Part shown: positions 37,101 through 64,000 of the stretch, piece after piece
Layout: each line of letters starts with the position of its first letter
Numbering within the stretch: the stretch's first letter is position 1
Assembly: GCF_019059575.1 (NCBI RefSeq)
Contig: NW_024881702.1
Span: forward strand, 186,001 to 250,000
Origin: Amphibalanus amphitrite
Taxonomy: Eukaryota; Arthropoda; Thecostraca; Balanomorpha; Balanidae
Length of the DNA: 64,000 nucleotides
Direction of reading: 5' to 3'
The notes under the pieces: generated by a model
Told to the model about the DNA's origin: nothing
Database searches by the model: none
Seen by the model: only the letters and a program-made list of their open reading frames with translations
Made by a program: the position numbers and the translations under genes

Positions 37101-38698
37101 TCACAAGGTAGTTCCCTGTTGGGGCTATTTAACGCCGTTTGCTGCTTGTCGCTATGTTGCGTGGTTCTCGGCAAACCCCAATACGTGGCGCGGGATAAAA
37201 TTAATAGTAGGATATCGTTAAGAATGATCCGCAGAAAACTCCTCTGGCAGCGTTGTCTGATCTCCCCCCTGACCTGATAGCGGTGTCTGACCCCTCTGCC
37301 CCCCCTGACAGCGGTGTCTGACCCCTCTGCCCCCCCCCCCCGACAGCGGTGTCTGCCGGCTGCCGACACCGGTACGTGCACACCCTGTTCCTGGCCTGGA
37401 ACGGCCGCATCAAGAAGTGGGTCGACGACGACCAGCTGGGCGCGCTCTCTGTGATGAGCATGCACGCGGCGGCGGTCAACATGGCGCGACAGCAGGTCGG
37501 TGGCGTTCGCGGGGCGCCGGCGGTCTGACCCTCCCGGTCGGCGGGGCGCCGGCAGCCCCAGTCCAGCCCAGCCCAGCCCACCCGGTCCCTGACACCGGGC
37601 AGTGCCGCGCTCCAACGGCTGACTCCGCCGGCAGAGCCTTCTGATATCAACTGGATCAGTCGCCGTTGCTATCAATGATAAAATATCGCATATATTGTCT
37701 TATAAAGTAGTTTATCTAACTTCGCAAACAATAAACAATCGATTACGGGACAAATTCAGTCTCATTAAAGAATTTACATCATTGAACGAATTATCAAGAG
37801 CAATTTTTAAGTTTAATATTAGTTCAACTTCAAGTTTAGTTTAGTTCAAGTTCAAGTTTAGTTAAGTTAAAGTTCAAAAGCTGTGTTCCAGCCTGAAATG
37901 CTGGAGTTATAGCCTTTAGCCTTATGCGGATAAGGACACAAGGCGTATAGTTTTAGGCCTTATTTGTTGTGTTCGCCGCCGACTGGTGCCGGTGGTGCAG
38001 TGTGCCGCCGTCCCCCTGGGACTGGTGCCGGTGGTGCAGTGTGCCGCCGTCCCCCTGGGACTGGTGCCGGTGGTGCAGTGTGTCGCCGACTGGTGCCGGT
38101 GGTGCCGTGTGCCGCCGTCTGGTGCCGGTGGTGCAGTGTGCCGCCGACTGGTGCCGGTGGTGCAGTGTGTCGCCGACTGGTGCCGGTGGTGCAGTGTGCC
38201 GCCGACTGGTGCCGGTGGTGCAGTGTGCCGCCGACTGGTGCCGGTGGTGCAGTGTGCCGCCGACTGGTGCCGGTGGTGCAGTGTGCCGCCGACTGGTGCC
38301 GGTGGTGCAGTGTGCCGCCGTCCCCCTGGGACTGGTGCCGGTGGTGCAGTGTGCCGCCGTTCCCCTGGTGCCGGCTCTGACGGCGCCGCTGCTGCCCACA
38401 GGCGGGGCCCGGCCGGCCGGCCGTGGTGCAGTGTGTGGCCACCGACGGCCGGCTCTTCAAGCGGTCGGTGCTGCAGCTGAACACGCAGGCGGTGCCGGAC
38501 CCGACCAGCGGCGAGGTCAGCACCCGGCACCAGCTGAAGAACCTGCTGTGGACCGAACCGGCCGCGCCGCTGTACGAGCGCTGCGCCTACACGGACGGAC
38601 GGCCGCTGCTGGCCGGCTACAACGCAGAGGTGTTCGCCCGACTGCTGGCACTGTATATGAACGGCCTGCTGGCCCGCACCGTGCCCGACCTCAACTGA
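19190..38698 (+). CDS. mRpL37: Mitochondrial large ribosomal subunit protein mL37
   Basis: A structural protein of the metazoan mitochondrial large ribosomal subunit. Eight coding exons: 19190-19371, 21184-21310, 21922-22022, 33595-33714, 33961-34074, 35506-35696, 37347-37495 and 38402-38698. Intron phases are consistent at every junction and give about 426 residues, close to the family's roughly 420. The first exon (MRFTPVLHKHLLGRWYND) is basic, like a mitochondrial targeting sequence. Diagnostic stretches are LLLGQRQAQALTNTIQVGEG across exons 2-3, PFVHLHSVHDYQWRDV in exon 6, HTLFLAWNGRIKKW in exon 7, and VVQCVATDGRLFKRSVLQLN and LLALYMNGLL in the last exon. The exon 2 acceptor and the exon 7 donor (GTCGGT) are the weakest calls. 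Introns hold mobile elements and tandem arrays; intron 3 is 11.6 kb. Confidence 0.9.
19452..21000. mobile_element. TTAA-flanked TIR element, copy E2 (1549 bp)
   Basis: Starts TTAACCCGCGCACCACTGAG and ends CTCAGTGAGGTGCGGGTTAA, an imperfect inverted pair with TTAA on the outside, in intron 1 of mRpL37. The right end carries the G-run hairpin (GGGGGCTATGAATAGCCTCC). TGACCTGACC and GACCTCAG motifs lie at 20490-20530 and 20800-20840. A tRNA-like segment is embedded at 19986-20072. No transposase. Confidence 0.8.
19900..20072 (-). mobile_element. tRNA-derived SINE-like segment
   Basis: On the minus strand an A-box-like TAGCTCAGTTGG (20060-20049) is followed about 55 bp later by a B-box-like GGTTCGAAG (19994-19986), the RNA polymerase III promoter layout of a tRNA. 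Spacing and folding do not suit a working tRNA: the region between the boxes is too long and the cloverleaf does not close. The conserved-looking sequence downstream suggests a SINE body. It lies inside element E2. The SINE body's exact limits are unclear. Confidence 0.6.
21340..21755. repeat. 58 bp minisatellite after mRpL37 exon 2
   Basis: Seven copies of a 58 bp unit containing CGGGCCACCTGTTCCAGCGG and ACACACGGACACCTGTAG, starting about 30 bp downstream of the exon 2 donor. Copies differ at a few fixed positions (C or T in CCTGTYCC; A or G in CCTRTAG), so variant types are interspersed. Confidence 0.95.
22170..23515. mobile_element. TIR element E10 with TAGGG...CCCTA ends (1346 bp)
   Basis: In intron 3 of mRpL37. 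The left end TAGGGTAGGGTGGGGTAATT and the right end are inverted repeats of about 27 bp with one mismatch. The terminal motif GGGGTAATTTGAACATAGTG recurs internally at 22201, 22541 and, in both orientations, near 23285-23325. There is no transposase-like ORF. It contains a segment at about 22680-23035 related to DNA at 55480-56760. The superfamily is not assigned. Confidence 0.75.
23590..28423. repeat. 4.8 kb array of a 15 bp polypyrimidine unit
   Basis: More than 300 copies of the 15-mer CCGTCCTCCCTCTGA with point variants and insertions such as GGACCG and GGGCCC, some forming higher-order units of several hundred bp. It fills most of intron 3 of mRpL37. The array resumes at about 29930-30241 and 33322-33580, where it runs up to the exon 4 acceptor. 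Because 15 is a multiple of 3, minus-strand ORFs of up to 951 codons stay open; they are not supported as genes. Confidence 0.97.
28424..29918. mobile_element. Long-TIR element F1 (about 1.5 kb)
   Basis: An element embedded in the 15 bp array. Its ends are imperfect inverted repeats of about 190 bp: GAAAAGTGGTGACTG near the left, GTCACCACTTTTTC near the right, and shared stretches such as CCAATCAGCG and GCAATTTCGTCACGAGC. The interior at 28860-29520 is a decayed GGCCCCTGAT-type repeat. No ORF of note. A near-identical second copy begins at 30242. Confidence 0.75.
31273..32840. mobile_element. hAT-like element inserted into F2 (1568 bp)
   Basis: Starts CAGGGTTACTTTTA and ends TAAAAGTAACCCTG. 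A perfect 8 bp target-site duplication CCTATACC lies at 31265-31272 and 32841-32848, and the other copy, F1, has the uninterrupted site at 29447-29454. CAGGG ends and an 8 bp duplication are hAT hallmarks. No transposase is recognisable; it carries a fragment of a TTAA-family element at 31642. Confidence 0.93.
31642..31955. mobile_element. Truncated TTAA-family element, copy E3
   Basis: Begins TTAATCCGCGCCCTGATT and continues with GGCGGCGCGCAGCGCCGCCA and CATCAATTTGAAACCTT, closely matching the left part of copy E4 at 36079. No right end was found, so only about 310 bp remains. Confidence 0.65.
34490..35500. repeat. 1 kb array abutting mRpL37 exon 6
   Basis: About 40 copies of a unit of roughly 23 bp with the core GCCGCTGACCTGTATCGCTC. 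It fills most of intron 5 and runs to within about 10 bp of the exon 6 acceptor. Every unit contains the branch-point-like CTGAC followed by T/C-rich sequence. Confidence 0.95.
36079..37198. mobile_element. Degenerate TTAA-family element, copy E4
   Basis: The left end ATAACCCTCGCCCCGCTGGG is followed by the GGCAATTTTGCC hairpin and a C run. The probable right end GGCGCGGGATAA is decayed and has lost its G run. TGACCTGACC-type repeats lie at 36745-36780, 36893-36930 and 37053-37070. In intron 6 of mRpL37. Confidence 0.6.
37255..37360. repeat. Triplicated acceptor region of mRpL37 exon 7
   Basis: Three tandem copies of a segment containing AGCGGTGTCTGACCCCTCTG. The true acceptor GACAG and the first exon bases CGGTGTCTG at 37347 are the last copy, so the array includes exon sequence. 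Confidence 0.8.
37972..38375. repeat. 29 bp array before mRpL37 exon 8
   Basis: About thirteen copies of a 29-33 bp unit containing GACTGGTGCCGGTGGTGCAG and TGTGCCGCC, some with an insert CCCCTGGGACT. The unit resembles the start of exon 8, which reads GTGGTGCAGTGTGTGGCC. Confidence 0.9.
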
Positions 38699-38745
38699 TA
38701 ATACATGGCGATAGATGGACGCTGGTGTCGGGGCACGGGGATGGA

Positions 38746-38747
38746 GA

Positions 38748-38815
<68 letters not shown>

Positions 38816-39225
38816 GACAGAGACAGAGACAGAGACAGAGACAGAGACAGAGACAGAGACAGAGACAGAGACAGAGACAGAGACAGAGGGAGCTGTTCAG
38901 TCGCCGGTGTTACCGTCAGGCGCTGTTCAGTCGCCGGTGTTACCGTCAGGCGCTGTTCAGTCACAGTGTTACCGTCGGGCGCTGTTCAGTCGCCGGTGTT
39001 ACCGTCAGGCGCTGTTCAGTCACAGTGTTACCGTCGGGCGCTGTTCAGTCGCCGGTGTTACCGTCAGGCGCTGTTCAGTCGCCGGTGTTACCGTCAGGCG
39101 CTGTTCAGTCGCCGGTGTTACCGTCAGGCGCTGTTTAGTCGCCGGTGTTACAGTCAGGCGCTGTTCAGTCAGTGTTACCGTCAGGCGCTGTTCAGTCACA
39201 GTGTTACCGTCGGCCACTGGTTTCG
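38746..39225. repeat. GA and GAGACA microsatellite plus 29 bp array
   Basis: Directly after the mRpL37 stop: a GA run at 38746-38807, a GACAGA run to about 38888, then about eleven copies of CGCTGTTCAGTCGCCGGTGT-type units. This is probably within the 3'UTR. Confidence 0.9.
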
Positions 39226-39571
39226 TCAGTGTATGCCAACGTCGAGGTCGTGTTTGACGGGCGCCTCCGCGGTCCGCCCACGGTCCTGCGCAAAATCCCA
39301 AACAACCGTCCGAAACTCGCCAATAGAGAAACGGATAGCCACCACAGCCCAGCCCGTGTCTAGCTGGCATACAAACATACAGGCCAATCATACCATAGCC
39401 GAGTCGGCCGGCACCCGATGGCGGTTGTGTCCCGTGCTGTGCCCACTGCCTGGCAAACACTGCTCCGGGGTCCGCTGTGGGTGCACAATGCACACAATAG
39501 CGCGCGCCCTCCTGGCTCCTGGGAGCTCCCGAATCCCTCGGGTCGCTGTAGAGATGCACCTAGCCTAATTC

Positions 39572-39577
39572 AATAAA
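39572..39577 (+). promoter_or_regulatory. Candidate polyadenylation signal of mRpL37
   Basis: AATAAA about 870 bp after the stop codon, in unique sequence beyond the 3' arrays. No earlier AATAAA was noted. Confidence 0.45.
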
Positions 39578-40029
39578 TGTGCCCGGGATTCATCAAGAAA
39601 CCCCTTTCCTATCAACTGTTTGCTGTGAAGTAGTGACGTGCCTTTTCTCGATTTCAATGTTGTGGTCTGATGAGTCGTTTTCTAGTATTTCACGTTTGCG
39701 TATGGGCCCAGGGGCACTCCTGCGTGGAAGCCTATCGGCTATCAGCTTTTAGGCAAATCACATCTGAAGGAGGCCATTTGGCCCACGGATCATTGCAGCT
39801 TTATGTTTAAAAAGAGCACGTTTGCCAAACCCGACGTGGCACGAGTGGAAATGGCGCGCAGTTACCACCCCCTCCCCCCCCCTCTCGCGTCACCAGCGCG
39901 GAGCTGTGCTTTGCTTGGTCGGTGGAGTTTGCCCCTTTGAGGTATGCAGGCCCGTTGGCCGCTGATCCGCAGACTGCCGCAGGCACCATTGGGTCACGTG
40001 ATGTTTCTGACTGGCCGGTCCACATTGAC

Positions 40030-40101
40030 CGCCGGCCAACAGAACGGAGAGGCTGGTTTAGTTGAGAATCGAGTAGTGGCGGGGGAAGTTAGTTTGTTAA
40101 G
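40030..40101 (+). other. me31B: Putative non-coding first exon of me31B
   Basis: GGGGGAAGTTAGTTTGTTAAG is followed by the consensus donor GTGAGT at 40102. The next strong acceptor is CTTTTCTTTTCCAG ending at 40836. The left limit is a guess. Confidence 0.4.
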
Positions 40102-40836
40102 GTGAGTCAAATGTTTTAATCAGGGAACGTTTTGTTGGTCGTGCATAAGAATAAGACATTATTTCATTACGCCTGTAACTACAATATGAATTATGATCAA
40201 TCTAAAGCTGTTTAGTATTGTGACACCTATTTAGTGGTTGCGTCTCTAAAGGTACTACGCAAGATGCCGCTTATAAAAATCATGATTCTTGTTTGGGGGC
40301 AACTTTGGTAATAATGTAAGGAAGGTGCATCGTAAACTCAATTCGTTTGATGGTCTAGTTACCCGCAAGCTATCAGTAAACGCGGCTCGGTCCACGGCCC
40401 AACCTCTGTTGTTCCGTCGGCCATTTTTATAGTTTTGTACTAGCACACTTCTTTCCTACCAAGACAACTAGTAGTGAGATTCTGAAATTTGCGCCTTTTT
40501 GTTTTAAATGCACATTTTTATTCATCATAAATGTTTTTTGCTCTGTTCATACACCCTTACGTTGTATCTTTTGAATATAAGTGAGTCCAATAATAATTGC
40601 TAGTTCAACAATATTTAAGTATACTATGATTGTTTGGAATAATCTTTGCCAGTTGTTCCAGTTGTGAAACGAGGGGCTGCCGCCGGTTGTTTGCCGGAAT
40701 TTGATGCTAGAAAGTAAGCGGCGAAAAGTAAAAGGTAATTGCGAAATATTACTAAGCATCGCTTGAAGCGTTTACAAGTAGCCCTGTGTACCCAAGCAAG
40801 TGGATGAATTGCTTTTGACACCCTTTTCTTTTCCAG

Positions 40837-63743
<22,907 letters not shown>

Positions 63744-64000
63744 GCGCCGCCACCACCCACTGTACATAGGCGGCGCGCCGGCGCCGGCCACAACCGTTTC
63801 TGACTCCGTTTTTCTAGCGATAAGACTGCGCCGACGCGCGGCGAATTGGCCGGCACCAGCCATCTCACTCTCCGCTGTCTCCCCTCGAAATTCGTCGCTG
63901 CTCGACCCGGCCGCGGACAGGGCAACATATCGGCCGGCGCAGCTACCGCGGCGCCCCCTCCTAGTGGCGAGTCGCCGCTCGCAATACAGAAGACTATGAG
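63744..64000 (+). other. 3'UTR of me31B
   Basis: GC-rich sequence following the stop codon. No AATAAA is seen before the window ends, so the transcript probably continues beyond it. Confidence 0.5.

Noticed and set aside
37922-39568. Long ORFs on both strands around the last mRpL37 exon
   Set aside because: They follow the 29 bp arrays and the GA and GAGACA microsatellites. Only the frame VVQCVATDG in 38402-38698 matches a known protein.

Overview
This is a window of nuclear eukaryotic DNA, almost certainly from an arthropod and possibly a crustacean. Genes are split by GT-AG introns, the recognisable proteins are closest to arthropod forms, and an interstitial array of the arthropod telomere motif TTAGG lies at 41.6 kb. 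The species cannot be named from the sequence alone. Most of the window is intronic or repetitive DNA. The ORFs that matter are short exons; most long ORFs are by-products of tandem repeats.

Four conserved genes were rebuilt exon by exon with matching intron phases. TRAPPC2 (sedlin, a TRAPP vesicle-tethering subunit) is on the minus strand at 8598-12047: 4 exons, 140 residues. mRpL37/MRPL37 (mitochondrial large-subunit ribosomal protein mL37) is on the plus strand at 19190-38698: 8 exons, about 426 residues, spread over 19.5 kb. me31B/DDX6 (DEAD-box RNA helicase of mRNA repression and decay granules) is on the plus strand from about 40 kb to 63743; a short N-terminal exon is followed by five helicase exons, about 447 residues. 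EXOC4/Sec8 (exocyst subunit) is on the plus strand at 47025-49845 as a single long exon of 939 codons, apparently inside the first coding intron of me31B. A possible first coding exon of an unknown minus-strand gene is at 337-480. The genes share no pathway, although TRAPPC2 and Sec8 are both vesicle tethers.

Layout. 0-5.4 kb is GC-rich DNA dominated by tandem arrays. 5.9-7.5 kb is a terminal-inverted-repeat (TIR) element. 7.8-12 kb holds TRAPPC2 and its flanking arrays. 12-19 kb is gene-poor, with a hAT-type miniature element, a broken retrotransposon reverse transcriptase and decayed repeats. 19-38.7 kb is mRpL37, whose intron 3 holds a 4.8 kb array of a 15 bp unit plus two near-identical long-TIR elements; one of these is split by a hAT-like insertion. 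39-64 kb is me31B with Sec8 nested inside.

Two signals stand out. First, at least eight elements or element fragments share a plan: TTAA ends, TIRs starting CCC, a G-run hairpin just inside each end, and interiors rich in AGGTCA half-sites with no gene. They look like a non-autonomous piggyBac-like family, and one insertion is supported by a paralogous empty site. Second, many splice junctions of mRpL37 and me31B are flanked by tandem arrays seeded from the junction itself, so donors, acceptors or CTGAC branch-point-like motifs are present in many copies. The clearest case is a 57 bp (19-codon, in-frame) array of 11 units at a me31B donor.
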